Origin: Candidatus Manganitrophus morganii
GTDB lineage: Bacteria > Nitrospirota > Nitrospiria > SBBL01 > Manganitrophaceae
Direction of reading: 5' to 3'
DNA: 64,000 nucleotides
Assembly: GCA_021651055.1 (NCBI GenBank)
Contig: JAJHOH010000001.1
Coordinates: forward strand, 3,658,001 to 3,722,000
Both the position numbers and the translations under genes were made by a program. This document shows, one piece after another, positions 48,923 to 58,201 of this stretch (positions within the stretch are counted from its first letter, which is position 1; each line of letters opens with the position of its first letter). The notes under the pieces were generated by a model. The model did no database searches and was not told where the DNA came from. It saw only the letters and a program-made list of their open reading frames with translations.

Positions 48923-49108
48923 TTGGCAAAGAAATCTTTAATTGCAAAAGCCCAAAGGACCCCCAAGTTCCAGGTGAGAAAATACAATCGCTGCGCCACT
49001 TGCGGTCGGGTGCGCGGTTATATTCGAAAATTCAACATGTGCCGGATCTGTTTTCGCCTGTTGAGCTTGAAGGGAGAGATCCCTGGGGTGATCAAATCGA
49101 GTTGGTAG
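48923..49108 (+). CDS. rpsN: Ribosomal protein S14, zinc type (type Z)
   Basis: TTG 48923 is the only start that fits: AGAGGTAG is upstream and it gives [19 protein letters not shown], 61 aa, the length of the zinc-containing form. The zinc site is C-x2-C at residues 24 and 27 (CATC) and a second pair near 40-43 (CRIC). It binds the 30S head. It lies between rplE and rpsH as usual. Confidence 0.95.
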   Translation: MAKKSLIAKAQRTPKFQVRKYNRCATCGRVRGYIRKFNMCRICFRLLSLKGEIPGVIKSSW

Positions 49109-49180
49109 GTCGGACTGTCCTTAACATCATCGTAGATCGATGATAGGAAACGCCGATCACGGAAGTAATTGGAGTCGAGA

Positions 49181-49573
49181 ATGACAGATCCTATTTCAGA
49201 TATGCTGACCAGAATCAGAAATGCCAAAATGCGGAAACACGAAGTAGTCGATATTCCCCTTTCGAAGGTTAAGGTGGAGCTTGCGCGGATCTTAAAAGAA
49301 GAGGGGTTTATTCGAAATTATCGTGTGGTCGGCGAATCGGTGAAGAAGAATTTGAGGGTTTATCTCAAATATGTCGAAAACGACGAGCCGGTGATCAGCG
49401 ACCTGCAGCGCGTCAGCAAACCGGGCCGGCGCGTGTATGTCGGCAAGGATGAAATTCCTTCGGTGAAGGGGGGGATCGGCGTTGCAATCCTCTCCACCTC
49501 GAAGGGGCTGATGACCGATCAGAAATCGCGTGAAGCGAAGGTCGGCGGAGAGGTCCTCTGTTACATCTGGTAA
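49181..49573 (+). CDS. rpsH: Ribosomal protein S8
   Basis: ATG 49181 gives [19 protein letters not shown], 130 aa, ending in the conserved [11 protein letters not shown]; the four extra upstream codons are not conserved. S8 organises the 16S central domain and in E. coli represses the spc operon. No copy of its helix-21-like target was obvious nearby. Confidence 0.97.
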   Translation: MTDPISDMLTRIRNAKMRKHEVVDIPLSKVKVELARILKEEGFIRNYRVVGESVKKNLRVYLKYVENDEPVISDLQRVSKPGRRVYVGKDEIPSVKGGIGVAILSTSKGLMTDQKSREAKVGGEVLCYIW

Positions 49574-49593
49574 CGAGCTGAGAATAAATCAAG

Positions 49594-49678
49594 GCGAGGA
49601 GCAGGCTTTGCCTGTCCGAGCCGCGGGGTGTAGGGGCATCGGAGGACCTCTCTTCGATCCGCCGCACGGGTCCCCACA
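49594..49678 (+). repeat. Family A structured intergenic repeat, copy A5 (before rplF)
   Basis: The left hairpin is CAGGC (49602-49606), TTT, GCCTG (49610-49614). The outer stem is TGT-A-GGGG (49629-49636) with CCCCACA (49672-49678), with one bulged A. The inner hairpin is weak here (GGA with TCC). The rplF start is 22 bases downstream. Confidence 0.78.
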
Positions 49679-49699
49679 ATAAGATAAAAGGTTGAGATT

Positions 49700-50236
49700 A
49701 TGTCGCGAGTCGGTTTAAAAAAAATTACGATTCCCAATGGGGTCAGCGTCAAAGTGAATCCGGACAACGTCCACGTCAAAGGCCCGAAGGGAGAAAATCA
49801 AAAGGCGCTTCGGCCCGAGATCAAGGTTGACGTTCAGGGAACCGAGATTGCTGTCTCTCGCATTTCGGACGATCGGTTTGTCCGATCGCTTCACGGTTTG
49901 ACCCGAAACGAGATTCAGAACATGATCGTCGGCGTGACACAGGGATTCGAGAAGGTGCTCGAGATCAATGGGGTCGGTTTCCGCGCCGCGGTGCAGGGGA
50001 GAGTGCTGGTTTTAAATTTAGGATATTCCCATCCGATCAATTTTGAGCTTCCAAAGGGGATTGATGCAACGGTTGAAAAGCAGACGACCGTCACGATCAA
50101 AGGAATCGACCGGTATCTGGTCGGACAGGTGGCGGCGAATATCCGCGCATTAAGAGAGCCCGAACCCTATAAAGGGAAAGGGATCAAGTACAAAGACGAG
50201 CGGATCATCCGTAAAGAGGGAAAGACTGGAAAATAA
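49700..50236 (+). CDS. rplF: Ribosomal protein L6
   Basis: This 178-aa protein begins [19 protein letters not shown] and ends with [16 protein letters not shown], the L6 signature. It lies near the sarcin-ricin loop where translation factors bind. AAAAGG precedes the ATG. Confidence 0.97.
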   Translation: MSRVGLKKITIPNGVSVKVNPDNVHVKGPKGENQKALRPEIKVDVQGTEIAVSRISDDRFVRSLHGLTRNEIQNMIVGVTQGFEKVLEINGVGFRAAVQGRVLVLNLGYSHPINFELPKGIDATVEKQTTVTIKGIDRYLVGQVAANIRALREPEPYKGKGIKYKDERIIRKEGKTGK

Positions 50237-50256
50237 CTCGTAAAACGGGGTTTGTG

Positions 50257-50634
50257 ATGGCGGTATCGGCGAAAGAAAAGGTTCTGGCAAGAACGAGAAG
50301 GCACGAACGGGTTCGAAACAAAATTATGGGAACCCCCGAGCGGCCGCGTCTCTCCGTTTATCGGAGCCTGGACAATATTTATGCTCAGATTATTGATGAC
50401 CTTTCCGGAAAAACATTGGCGGCGGCTTCCTCCCTTACGAAAGCGGCCAAAGGAAAAAAGGGGAAAGCGTCGGGGGGAAATATCGAAGGGGCAAAGATGG
50501 TCGGCGCAAAGCTGGCCGCCCTTGCGAAGGAGAAAAATATCAGCAAGGTGGTCTTTGATCGGGGGGGGTATATCTATCACGGGAGAGTGAAGGCGCTTGC
50601 AGACGCGGCCAGAGAAGGCGGACTTGTATTCTAA
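50257..50634 (+). CDS. rplR: Ribosomal protein L18
   Basis: ATG 50257 gives 125 aa starting [23 protein letters not shown] 50254 is adjacent in frame. [20 protein letters not shown] and [20 protein letters not shown] are typical. With L5 it binds 5S rRNA. It starts 20 bases after rplF. Confidence 0.96.
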   Translation: MAVSAKEKVLARTRRHERVRNKIMGTPERPRLSVYRSLDNIYAQIIDDLSGKTLAAASSLTKAAKGKKGKASGGNIEGAKMVGAKLAALAKEKNISKVVFDRGGYIYHGRVKALADAAREGGLVF

Positions 50635-50685
50635 GCACGACGGCAACCCTTCTGTTTGATGGGACGGGTTTTTAGGAGGCGGTAC

Positions 50686-51186
50686 TTGGCAAAAATTAAT
50701 GCAGACGAACTGACGTTAAAAGATAAGGTCGTATTCATCAACCGCGTGGCGAAAGTAGTGAAGGGGGGCAAGCGCTTCTCCTTTTCCGCCGTGGTGGTGG
50801 TGGGAGACGGCCAGGGGCATGTCGGGGTCGGCAAGGGAAAAGCGGCGGAGGTTCCTGAAGCGATTCGAAAAGCGATTGAGAATGGAAAGAAGAATCTGGT
50901 CCGCGTCCCCTTGAAAGAGTCGACGATTCCTTTTGAAATCACCGGGCATTACGGGGCCGAGAATGTTCTGCTCAAGCCGGCGGCGGATGGAACCGGGATC
51001 ATCGCGGGGGGGCCGGTCCGGGCCGTGATGGAGATGGTCGGAATTTCGAATATCCTCTGCAAGTCGCTCGGGAGCGGAAACCCGCTCAACGTGGTCAAGG
51101 CGACGTTGGAAGGTTTCTCGAAACTGAGAGATCCCGGAGAGATGGTCAGGCGGAGGCAGACGGCCCTCGCGCTGTCGGAGAGATAG
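50686..51186 (+). CDS. rpsE: Ribosomal protein S5, TTG start
   Basis: TTG 50686 follows a perfect TTTAGGAGG with six bases spacing and gives (M)[18 protein letters not shown], the usual S5 start, 166 aa; the frame is open from 50656 but that extension is not S5-like. The conserved [14 protein letters not shown] motif is present. S5 helps accuracy at the mRNA channel. Confidence 0.95.
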   Translation: MAKINADELTLKDKVVFINRVAKVVKGGKRFSFSAVVVVGDGQGHVGVGKGKAAEVPEAIRKAIENGKKNLVRVPLKESTIPFEITGHYGAENVLLKPAADGTGIIAGGPVRAVMEMVGISNILCKSLGSGNPLNVVKATLEGFSKLRDPGEMVRRRQTALALSER

Positions 51187-51187
51187 A

Positions 51188-51400
51188 ATGGCAAAGAAAG
51201 AAGCTTCGAAAACGGCGACAAAACAGTTATCGATTACCCTGGTGCGGAGCTATATCGGGCGGCCCGGAAAACATAAAAGAGTGGTTGCCGGACTCGGCCT
51301 CCGTAAAATGAATCAAACGGTGATCCGCCAGGATACGCCTCAAACGCGCGGGATGATTCATAAAATTTCGCATCTGCTGGAGGTCAAGGAAATCTCGTGA
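51188..51400 (+). CDS. rpmD: Ribosomal protein L30
   Basis: The 70-aa protein has [20 protein letters not shown] and [17 protein letters not shown], typical of L30. It starts one base after rpsE. The stop overlaps rplO by four bases (GTGA). Confidence 0.96.
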   Translation: MAKKEASKTATKQLSITLVRSYIGRPGKHKRVVAGLGLRKMNQTVIRQDTPQTRGMIHKISHLLEVKEIS

Positions 51401-51840
51401 AGATATCGGATTTAGCGCCCACTCCCGGGGCCAAGAAAAAAGAAAAAAGGATCGGGCGGGGACCGGGTTCGGGACATGGGAAGACATCGACCAAGGGGCA
51501 TAAAGGCCAAGCGGCCCGATCAGGCGGAACGAAGGCTCCCGGTTTCGAAGGGGGACAACAGCCGTTGATTCGCCGGGTTCCAAAACGCGGCTTTAAGAAT
51601 ATCTTCAAGAAAGAATACGCGGTCGTCAATCTGAGCAGACTCGATCAGTTCCCGGCCGAGACGGTGATCAACCCCGAGTTTCTCCATCAAGCCGGCATCA
51701 TCAAAAGATCAACCGAAAGCGTTAAGATTTTGGGGGAAGGAGCGCTGACGAAGCCGTTGGTCATCGCCGCCCATAAGTTCAGCGAAGAGGCCCTCAAGAA
51801 AATTCAGGCGGCCGGCGGGCGGGCCGAGGTCCTCTCATAG
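51397..51840 (+). CDS. rplO: Ribosomal protein L15
   Basis: GTG 51397 gives [19 protein letters not shown], 147 aa, with [20 protein letters not shown] and the [13 protein letters not shown] segment. The basic N-terminal arm threads through 23S rRNA. It is coupled to rpmD by overlap and followed by secY after 11 bases. Confidence 0.97.
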   Translation: MKISDLAPTPGAKKKEKRIGRGPGSGHGKTSTKGHKGQAARSGGTKAPGFEGGQQPLIRRVPKRGFKNIFKKEYAVVNLSRLDQFPAETVINPEFLHQAGIIKRSTESVKILGEGALTKPLVIAAHKFSEEALKKIQAAGGRAEVLS

Positions 51841-51851
51841 GAGAGAGTGGG

Positions 51852-53165
51852 TTGTTCGACAGATTTATCACCAGCGTTCAAAATATATTTAAGATCGCCG
51901 AGCTCCGACAGCGAATTATCTTTACCGCGTTGATGCTGATTGTTTACCGGATCGGATCTCACGTCCCGACCCCCGGAATCAACAATGAGGCGCTCGCCAA
52001 ATTCCTGACCGAACGAGGGGGCGCTTTGATGGGCTTCCTCGATATCTTTTCGGGGGGCGGGCTCTCGCGGTTGACCATTTTCGCGTTGGGGATCATGCCG
52101 TATATTTCGGCCTCGATCATCCTTCAGTTGCTGACGGTGGTGATTCCTACCCTCTCCAAACTGGCCAAGGAGGGAGAGCGGGGGCGAAAGAAGATCATCC
52201 AGTATACCCGAATCGGCACCATCGGGATCGGCATTGTTCAAGCGCTCGGAATCGCGATCGGCCTTGAAGGAATGGAAGGGGGGGCCTTCGTCCAGAACCC
52301 CGGCTGGGCATTCCGATTAATGACGATGATCACGATCACGGCCGGGACCGCTTTCCTCATGTGGCTCGGAGAGCAGATTACGGAGCGTGGAATCGGAAAC
52401 GGCATTTCGTTAATTATCTTCGCCGGGATCGTCACCGGGATGCCCGCCGCCGTGATTAACACCTATCAGCTTTTTCAGGCGGGGCAGATCAACTTTTTCC
52501 TCATTCTCTTTCTGGCGATTTTGATGATCGGCGTCGTTGTCGCGATCGTTTTTCTGGAGAGCGGCCGGCGGAAGATTCCGGTTCAATACGCCAAGCGGGT
52601 CGTCGGCCGGAGAGTGTATGGGGGGCAGAGCACACATATTCCGTTGAAGATCAACACCGCCGGCGTGATTCCGCCGATCTTCGCCTCCTCGATTATCGCC
52701 TTTCCTGCCACCATTGCAGGATTCATTACCGTTCCCTGGGTGCAGGCGATCGGGAGGAATTTGACGCCGGGGACGGTTTTTCACACCGCGCTCTATGCGA
52801 TGCTGATTATCTTTTTTGCCTTCTTTTATACGGCGGTGGTGCTTAATCCGGTGGATATGGCCGACAATATGAAAAAGTACGGCGGCTTCATCCCGGGGAT
52901 CCGACCGGGGCAGCGGACCTCCGATTACATCTACCGCGTCTTGACCCGAATTACCTTTGCCGGGGCGATCTACCTGGCGATGGTGGCGATTATTCCGGAA
53001 ATCTTGATCTATCGATTCAACGTTCCCTTCGCCTTCGGGGGAACTTCCCTTCTGATTGTGATCGGGGTCGGTCTCGATACGGCGCAGCAGATTGAGACCC
53101 ATATGTTGACCCGAAACTACGAAGGCTTTATGAAGAAGGGAAAGCTGAAAGGGCGAGGGTTCTAG
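51852..53165 (+). CDS. secY: Preprotein translocase subunit SecY, TTG start
   Basis: TTG 51852 (GAGAGAGTGG upstream) gives 437 aa, the normal size; no later ATG comes early enough. There are ten membrane segments, with the plug region after IGSHVPTPGI, and cytoplasmic loop KRVVGRRVYGGQSTHIPLKI. The last residues EGFMKKGKLKGRGF fit the family. It forms the Sec channel with SecE (25808). Confidence 0.97.
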   Translation: MFDRFITSVQNIFKIAELRQRIIFTALMLIVYRIGSHVPTPGINNEALAKFLTERGGALMGFLDIFSGGGLSRLTIFALGIMPYISASIILQLLTVVIPTLSKLAKEGERGRKKIIQYTRIGTIGIGIVQALGIAIGLEGMEGGAFVQNPGWAFRLMTMITITAGTAFLMWLGEQITERGIGNGISLIIFAGIVTGMPAAVINTYQLFQAGQINFFLILFLAILMIGVVVAIVFLESGRRKIPVQYAKRVVGRRVYGGQSTHIPLKINTAGVIPPIFASSIIAFPATIAGFITVPWVQAIGRNLTPGTVFHTALYAMLIIFFAFFYTAVVLNPVDMADNMKKYGGFIPGIRPGQRTSDYIYRVLTRITFAGAIYLAMVAIIPEILIYRFNVPFAFGGTSLLIVIGVGLDTAQQIETHMLTRNYEGFMKKGKLKGRGF

Positions 53166-53168
53166 GGG

Positions 53169-53240
53169 ATCGTTAAACACTACCCGTTAACCGTTAAACG
53201 CAAAGACCCGATTAACGAGTAACGATTCGCGAATAACGAT
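53169..53240 (+). repeat. Family C repeat, copy C2 (secY-adk gap)
   Basis: ATCGTTA (53169-53175) is inverted as TAACGAT at 53220-53226 and again at 53234-53240. CGTTAAACGCAAAGAC matches CGTTAAACGTAAAGAC in copy C3. The stretch fills most of the 92-base gap. Confidence 0.68.
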
Positions 53241-53257
53241 CATAGAGGGATAGAACA

Positions 53258-53911
53258 ATGCGGTTGATCTTCCTCGGTCCTCCCGGGGTTGGAAAAGGGA
53301 CGCAAGCGGAGAAATTATCGAAAGAGTATCGAATCCCTCACATCGCCACGGGCGATATGCTCAGAACGGCGATGGCCAAGAAAACACCGGTCGGCATGGA
53401 AGCCAAATCCTATATCGATGCCGGCAAGCTGGTCCCAGATGATGTGATTATCAACCTGGTTGCGGAGCGGTTGAAGGAGCCGGATACGTCGGCCGGATAT
53501 ATCCTGGATGGTTTTCCAAGGACGATCAAGCAAGCCGAGGCGCTGTCGAAGATTTTAAAAGAGAACCGCCAGGGGATCGATCGGGTCCTTTATTTTGATT
53601 TGAATGAAGAGGAGTTGGTCAAGCGGATTGCCGGAAGACGAAGCTGTCCCGCTTGCCAGAAGGTTTATCATACCTCTTTTAATCCCCCCCCTCAGGAGGG
53701 GATCTGCAGCTGTGGAACCGCTTTGGTTCAAAGAAAGGATGATCGTCCTGAAACAGTCAAAGCGCGTCTCGTCGTATATCGGAATGAGACGTCGCCGCTG
53801 ATTCAACACTATCGAGAGCAGGGCCTCTTGTCGCAGATCGAGGCCGACGCCGGCGTGGACGCCGTCACCGGTCGGGTCAAAGAGGCGGTTCTGGGAAAGA
53901 AGTCATCCTGA
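53258..53911 (+). CDS. adk: Adenylate kinase, zinc-LID form
   Basis: This 217-aa enzyme (ATP + AMP = 2 ADP) has the P-loop GPPGVGKGTQ, and DGFPRTIKQAE. The LID domain is the long, Cys-containing type: CPAC near residue 130 and CSC near 149. Classical zinc LIDs have C-x2-C in both pairs, so the second here is one residue shorter (see findings). It sits after secY, as in many bacteria. Confidence 0.97.
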   Translation: MRLIFLGPPGVGKGTQAEKLSKEYRIPHIATGDMLRTAMAKKTPVGMEAKSYIDAGKLVPDDVIINLVAERLKEPDTSAGYILDGFPRTIKQAEALSKILKENRQGIDRVLYFDLNEEELVKRIAGRRSCPACQKVYHTSFNPPPQEGICSCGTALVQRKDDRPETVKARLVVYRNETSPLIQHYREQGLLSQIEADAGVDAVTGRVKEAVLGKKSS

Positions 53912-53949
53912 TGGGTTCAAAGCAATCCGGTTGACCCAAAGGGAAGAAA

Positions 53950-54699
53950 ATGATTATTTTAAAATCTAAAGAAGAGGTCGCCAAGATCGCAAAAGCGAGC
54001 CGGATCGTCGCAGAGTCGCTTGAAGCGGTAAGAGCGTATCTGAAGCCGGGGATGACGACAAAAGAACTCGACCTCTTCGTTGAAAAGCAGATTCGAGAGC
54101 GGGGCGGGACGCCGGCTTTTAAAGGTTACCGCAACTATCCGGCGACCCTTTGTATTTCCGTCAACGAGGAAGTGGTTCATGGAATCCCCTCTCCCGACAA
54201 GGTGATTAAAGAGGGGGACATTGTCGGCCTCGATCTCGGCGCGATCTATGACGGTTTCTACGGCGATTCAGCGGTCACGGTTGCCGTCGGAGAGGTGAAG
54301 CCGGAAGCAAAGCGGCTGATTCAGGTCACCGAAGAATCTCTTTATGCCGGCATCGCACAGGCATGTGAGGGAAGCCGGTTGTCGGATATCTCCCACGCGG
54401 TTCAATCGCATGTGGAGCAAGCCGGTTTTTCGGTCGTCACCGATTTTGTCGGTCATGGAATCGGACGCGCTTTGCATGAGGAGCCTCAAATCCCTAATTT
54501 CGGCCCCCCCGGTCGAGGGCCGCGGCTGAGAGAAGGAATGGTTTTGGCGATCGAGCCGATGGTCAATATAGGGAAGGCCGCCGTTCGGGTTTTGGACGAC
54601 CGTTGGACGGCGGTGACGGCGGATGGGAGTCTTTCCGCTCACTTTGAGCATACGATTGCGGTGACGAAAGAGGGGCCGGTCATCCTAAGCAAATTGTAA
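53950..54699 (+). CDS. map: Methionine aminopeptidase, type I
   Basis: The 249-aa enzyme removes N-terminal Met from new proteins. The metal ligands appear in order: Asp in DLGAIYDGFYGDSA, His in VGHGIGRALHEEP and Glu in LAIEPMVNIG and EHTIAVT. HGIP and the NEEVVHGIPS substrate loop match type I. It begins 38 bases after adk. Confidence 0.97.
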   Translation: MIILKSKEEVAKIAKASRIVAESLEAVRAYLKPGMTTKELDLFVEKQIRERGGTPAFKGYRNYPATLCISVNEEVVHGIPSPDKVIKEGDIVGLDLGAIYDGFYGDSAVTVAVGEVKPEAKRLIQVTEESLYAGIAQACEGSRLSDISHAVQSHVEQAGFSVVTDFVGHGIGRALHEEPQIPNFGPPGRGPRLREGMVLAIEPMVNIGKAAVRVLDDRWTAVTADGSLSAHFEHTIAVTKEGPVILSKL

Positions 54700-54762
54700 C
54701 GGGGGGATGTCTCGCAAAGCGTTTGATGCATTTCAGAGATCGATAGATTGGGAAAAAATAAT

Positions 54763-54984
54763 ATGGCGAAAGAGGATGTCATTGAAGTGCAAGGAACCAT
54801 CGTGGAGACATTGCCGAACGCCATGTTTAGGGTGGAGCTTGAAAACGGCCATCGCGTTCTTGCTCATATTTCCGGAAAGATGAGAATGCATTACATCAAG
54901 ATCCTTCCGGGAGACAAGGTCACGCTGGAGCTCTCTCCATACGATCTGACCCGTGGGCGGATTACGTACCGCTTTAGCAAATAA
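54763..54984 (+). CDS. infA: Translation initiation factor IF-1
   Basis: ATG 54763 gives [19 protein letters not shown], 73 aa; a TTG 15 bases earlier is in frame but not conserved. The S1/OB fold ends [11 protein letters not shown] as usual. It binds the A site of the 30S subunit during initiation. Followed by rpmJ after nine bases. Confidence 0.97.
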   Translation: MAKEDVIEVQGTIVETLPNAMFRVELENGHRVLAHISGKMRMHYIKILPGDKVTLELSPYDLTRGRITYRFSK

Positions 54985-54993
54985 GGAGTTTAG

Positions 54994-55107
54994 ATGAAAG
55001 TTCGGTCATCGGTGAAGGCGATCTGCGCCAAGTGTAAAATTATCAAGAGAAAAGGGGTGATCCGCGTGATCTGCGAGAACCCCCGCCACAAGCAACGGCA
55101 AGGCTAG
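54994..55107 (+). CDS. rpmJ: Ribosomal protein L36, zinc form
   Basis: This 37-aa gene begins [20 protein letters not shown] and ends with RHKQRQG at TAG 55105-55107. The ligands are Cys11, Cys14, Cys27 and His32, the zinc (C+) form. AAGGAGTTTAG precedes the ATG. Confidence 0.97.
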   Translation: MKVRSSVKAICAKCKIIKRKGVIRVICENPRHKQRQG

Positions 55108-55128
55108 TTTAAATGACGAGGAGATTTC

Positions 55129-55509
55129 ATGGCTAGAATCGCAGGCGTTGATTTGCCGAGGGATAAAAGGATCGAAATCGGTCTGACGTATATTTATGGA
55201 ATCGGACGGTCCATCTCTCAAAGGATTTTAAAAGAGACGAACGTCAGTCCGGACATCCGCGTGAAGGATCTCAAGGAAGATGAGGTCATCCGGCTTCGCG
55301 AGGCGATTGAGCGAGGCGTCCGGGTGGAAGGGGATCTTCGCCGCGAAGTCTCGATGAGCATCAAACGCTTGATGGATATCGGTTGTTATCGAGGGCTGCG
55401 TCATCGTCGCGGCCTGCCTGTTCGCGGTCAGCGGACCCGGACGAATGCAAGAACCCGAAAGGGCCGGAAGAAACAGACGGTCGGCGCCAAGCGAAAAGAG
55501 ACGAAGTAA
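55129..55509 (+). CDS. rpsM: Ribosomal protein S13
   Basis: This 126-aa protein begins [20 protein letters not shown] and ends with the basic tail [17 protein letters not shown] that contacts the P-site tRNA. GAGGAG lies upstream. It starts the alpha-operon block S13-S11-S4-alpha-L17. Confidence 0.98.
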   Translation: MARIAGVDLPRDKRIEIGLTYIYGIGRSISQRILKETNVSPDIRVKDLKEDEVIRLREAIERGVRVEGDLRREVSMSIKRLMDIGCYRGLRHRRGLPVRGQRTRTNARTRKGRKKQTVGAKRKETK

Positions 55510-55531
55510 TTCATCAGCGAAAGGGTTATGA

Positions 55532-55918
55532 ATGGTTGCAAAAAAAGGTGCGAAGAAAAAAGAAAAGCGGAACGTTCAGACGGGGGTGGCCCATATTCAG
55601 GCCTCGTTCAATAATACGCTTGTGACCATCACCGACATGGCGGGGAATGTGATCGTCTGGTCGAGCGCCGGAAGCCAAGGGTTTAAGGGCTCGCGGAAGA
55701 GCACCCCTTTTGCCGCGCAGAGGGCGGCTGAAATCGCGGCCAAGAAGGCGATGGAGAACGGGATGAAACAGGTCGATGTCTATGTGAAGGGCCCCGGCTC
55801 CGGCCGTGAATCGGCCATTCGGGCGCTTCAGGTCGCAGGGTTGAAGATCAATCTGATTAAGGATGTGACCCCGATCCCGCATAACGGCTGCCGTCCCCCC
55901 AAGAGAAGAAGAGTTTAG
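55532..55918 (+). CDS. rpsK: Ribosomal protein S11
   Basis: The 128-aa protein has ATG 55532 ([14 protein letters not shown]), [16 protein letters not shown] and the closing [18 protein letters not shown]. It shapes the 30S platform and the Shine-Dalgarno cleft. Confidence 0.98.
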   Translation: MVAKKGAKKKEKRNVQTGVAHIQASFNNTLVTITDMAGNVIVWSSAGSQGFKGSRKSTPFAAQRAAEIAAKKAMENGMKQVDVYVKGPGSGRESAIRALQVAGLKINLIKDVTPIPHNGCRPPKRRRV

Positions 55919-55924
55919 GGATAC

Positions 55925-55987
55925 CGTTATTCGTGAATCGTTAAACGTAAAGACACGAATAACGATTAACGACGAACGAGTAACGAA
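55925..55987 (+). repeat. Family C repeat, copy C3 (rpsK-rpsD gap)
   Basis: CGTTATTCGTG (55925-55935) pairs perfectly with CACGAATAACG (55954-55964), an 11-bp stem around 18 bases, followed by further TTAACGA, CGAACGAG and TAACGA words. It shares the CGTTAAACGTAAAGAC core with C2. It ends just before the AGGAGG of rpsD. Confidence 0.75.
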
Positions 55988-56004
55988 CAACAGGAGGTGT
56001 TTGC

Positions 56005-56631
56005 TTGGCTAGATATGTCGGTCCAGTATGTCGGCTTTGTCGAAGGGAAGGGACCAAGTTGTTTTTAAAAGGAACCCGTTGTTTTTCCGAAAAGTGTGCG
56101 ATTGATCGGCGAAGTTATCCGCCGGGCCAGCATGGACAGGCTCGGCCGCGCGCCTCCGAATACAGCGCACAGTTGCGGGAGAAGCAGAAGCTGAAGCGGA
56201 TTTACGGACTGCTGGAGCGTCAGTTCAGACAATATTTCTTCAAAGCGGAACGAAAGAAGGGAATCACCGGCGAGAACCTACTCAGGTTGTTGGAATCGAG
56301 ACTCGACAATGTGGTCTACCGCCTTGGTTTTGCTTCTTCCCGGAAGCAAGGCCGCATGCTGATCAGACAGAATCATTTTATCGTCAATGGAAAAGGGGTC
56401 AATATTCCTTCTTTCCTGGTCAGTCTTAATGATGCGATCGAGGTAAAAGAAGGCAGTCGCGGTCTTGTCGCTATCCAGGCTGCGCTTGAGGGGATTGGAA
56501 CCCGTGGTGTTCCTTCCTGGCTGGAGCTCGATCAGAACCAAATGAAGGGGACCGTAAAGTCACATCCGAGCAAGGAAGAAATCGCGCTTCCTGTCAACGA
56601 GCAGCTGGTTGTTGAGCTTTATTCCAGATAA
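56005..56631 (+). CDS. rpsD: Ribosomal protein S4, zinc form, TTG start
   Basis: TTG 56005 follows CAGGAGGTG and gives (M)[19 protein letters not shown], 208 aa. Cys9, Cys12, Cys26 and Cys31 form the zinc site of the C+ S4 type. The RNA-binding [14 protein letters not shown] domain is intact. S4 nucleates the 30S body and often regulates the alpha operon; no leader pseudoknot was recognised. Confidence 0.97.
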   Translation: MARYVGPVCRLCRREGTKLFLKGTRCFSEKCAIDRRSYPPGQHGQARPRASEYSAQLREKQKLKRIYGLLERQFRQYFFKAERKKGITGENLLRLLESRLDNVVYRLGFASSRKQGRMLIRQNHFIVNGKGVNIPSFLVSLNDAIEVKEGSRGLVAIQAALEGIGTRGVPSWLELDQNQMKGTVKSHPSKEEIALPVNEQLVVELYSR

Positions 56632-56708
56632 AGACATTGAGCCATTCGGGCGTCGGAGCAACGTCTTCGATCGTCCGGTCGCTCCCACTCAAAACGGGTG
56701 AGGATCTT

Positions 56709-57698
56709 ATGATTATTAGAACAAAAGATTTTCAGATACCAAAAAAGCTTGAAGTCGAAAAAGAAACACTCACAAAAACGTATGGAAAATTCTTTGCCGA
56801 GCCGTTCGAACGCGGATTCGGCAGCACCATCGGCAATTCGCTCCGGCGCGTTCTCCTTTCATCCATTGCAGGGGCCGCGGTCACGTCGATTAAAATCGAA
56901 GGGGTCCTGCACGAGTTCTCGACGATCCCGGGGGTGAAAGAGGATGTCACCGATATCATTTTGAATGTCAAGAATCTTCGCTTGAAGATCCATACCGATA
57001 AACCGAAGGTGATCCATATTAAGAAAAAAGGGGCGGGCGAGGTCCTGGCGAAAGATATTATCCACGATGCCGACATTGAGATCCTGACCCCCGACCTTCA
57101 TATCGCGACATTGGACAAAGACGGGAATCTCGATATGGAATTGGTTGTCAAGGTGGGCCGCGGTTATGTTCCTTCGGAGCGGAACAAAGAGGAGGGGATG
57201 CCGATCGGTGTGATCCCGATCGACGCCATTTTCTCGCCGATCCGCAAAGTGAATTTCATCGTTGAGAACGCGCGCGTCGGCCGTGTGACCGATTATGACA
57301 AGCTGGTCATGGAGATTTGGACCGACGGCAGCGTGAAGCCGGACGACGTGCTCGGTTTTTCCGCAAAAATTTTGAAGGACCATTTGAATATCTTCATCAA
57401 CTTTGAGGAACTCGAGCAGCCGGTCGAGCAGGAGCGGGATGAGGTCAAGGAGTTCAACAAGAATCTCCTCCGAAGCGTGCACGAGCTGGAGCTCTCCGTC
57501 CGCGCCGCCAATTGTCTAAAAAATGCCAATATCCGGACCATCGCCGATCTGGTCCAACGGTCCGAATCGGAGATGCTGAAAACGAAAAATTTCGGCAGAA
57601 AATCGTTGAACGAAATTAAGGAAATTCTTTCTGAGATGGGATTGTCCCTTGGAATGAAGCTGGAGGGGCATTCCGCCGAGGTCGGTAAAGAAGGATAA
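56709..57698 (+). CDS. rpoA: RNA polymerase alpha subunit
   Basis: ATG 56709 gives [19 protein letters not shown], 329 aa, the standard length; the open frame from 56637 adds a non-conserved leader. The N-terminal domain has [19 protein letters not shown] for dimerisation, and the C-terminal domain ends with the RTIADLV and [14 protein letters not shown] helices that bind UP elements. Confidence 0.98.
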   Translation: MIIRTKDFQIPKKLEVEKETLTKTYGKFFAEPFERGFGSTIGNSLRRVLLSSIAGAAVTSIKIEGVLHEFSTIPGVKEDVTDIILNVKNLRLKIHTDKPKVIHIKKKGAGEVLAKDIIHDADIEILTPDLHIATLDKDGNLDMELVVKVGRGYVPSERNKEEGMPIGVIPIDAIFSPIRKVNFIVENARVGRVTDYDKLVMEIWTDGSVKPDDVLGFSAKILKDHLNIFINFEELEQPVEQERDEVKEFNKNLLRSVHELELSVRAANCLKNANIRTIADLVQRSESEMLKTKNFGRKSLNEIKEILSEMGLSLGMKLEGHSAEVGKEG

Positions 57699-57730
57699 CG
57701 AAATAATGCGATTGGGAAAGGAAGTGCGAG

Positions 57731-58177
57731 ATGCGTCATCGTAAGGCAGGTCGTCCCCTCGGAAGGAACAGCGCTCACAGAAGGGCGCTCTTTCGAAATC
57801 TGGTCACCTCTTTTTTAAGGCACGAGCGGATCGAGACCACGGAAGCCAAGGCGAAGGAGATTCGTTCCATCGCCGATAAGATGATCTCCCTGGGAAAGCG
57901 GGGAGATCTTCATGCAAGGAGAATGGCCGCGGCTTATATTCTCGATCAAGATGTGGTTTTCTCCCTTTTCTCGGAAGTGGCCCCCCGTTTTCAAAATAAA
58001 AACGGCGGGTACACGCGCCTGATCAAAACGCGGGTCCGGCACGGCGACGGCGCTCCCATGGTCATCCTGGAATTGACGGAGGCCAAAAAGGTTGAGAAAG
58101 CGCCTAAGAAGGAACGTAAGCAGAAGAAAGAAAAAGAGGCCGGCACGGAAGAAACAGCCTCCGCGCCAGCCTCATAG
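57731..58177 (+). CDS. rplQ: Ribosomal protein L17 with short basic tail
   Basis: Residues 1-118 are standard L17 ([32 protein letters not shown]). The last 30 residues are Lys/Glu-rich ([16 protein letters not shown]) then an Ala/Ser end, a smaller version of the L22 tail. L17 is beside the tunnel exit. It is the last gene of the array; the next gene converges on it 24 bases away with no clear terminator between. Confidence 0.96.
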   Translation: MRHRKAGRPLGRNSAHRRALFRNLVTSFLRHERIETTEAKAKEIRSIADKMISLGKRGDLHARRMAAAYILDQDVVFSLFSEVAPRFQNKNGGYTRLIKTRVRHGDGAPMVILELTEAKKVEKAPKKERKQKKEKEAGTEETASAPAS

Positions 58178-58201
58178 TTCGTCCAATCATTTTTCAGTCG
58201 T

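Noticed and set aside
41907-49678. Family A repeats as a CRISPR array or rho-independent terminators
   Set aside because: Copies are kilobases apart with different spacing, no constant repeat-spacer pattern, and no T-run follows the stems.
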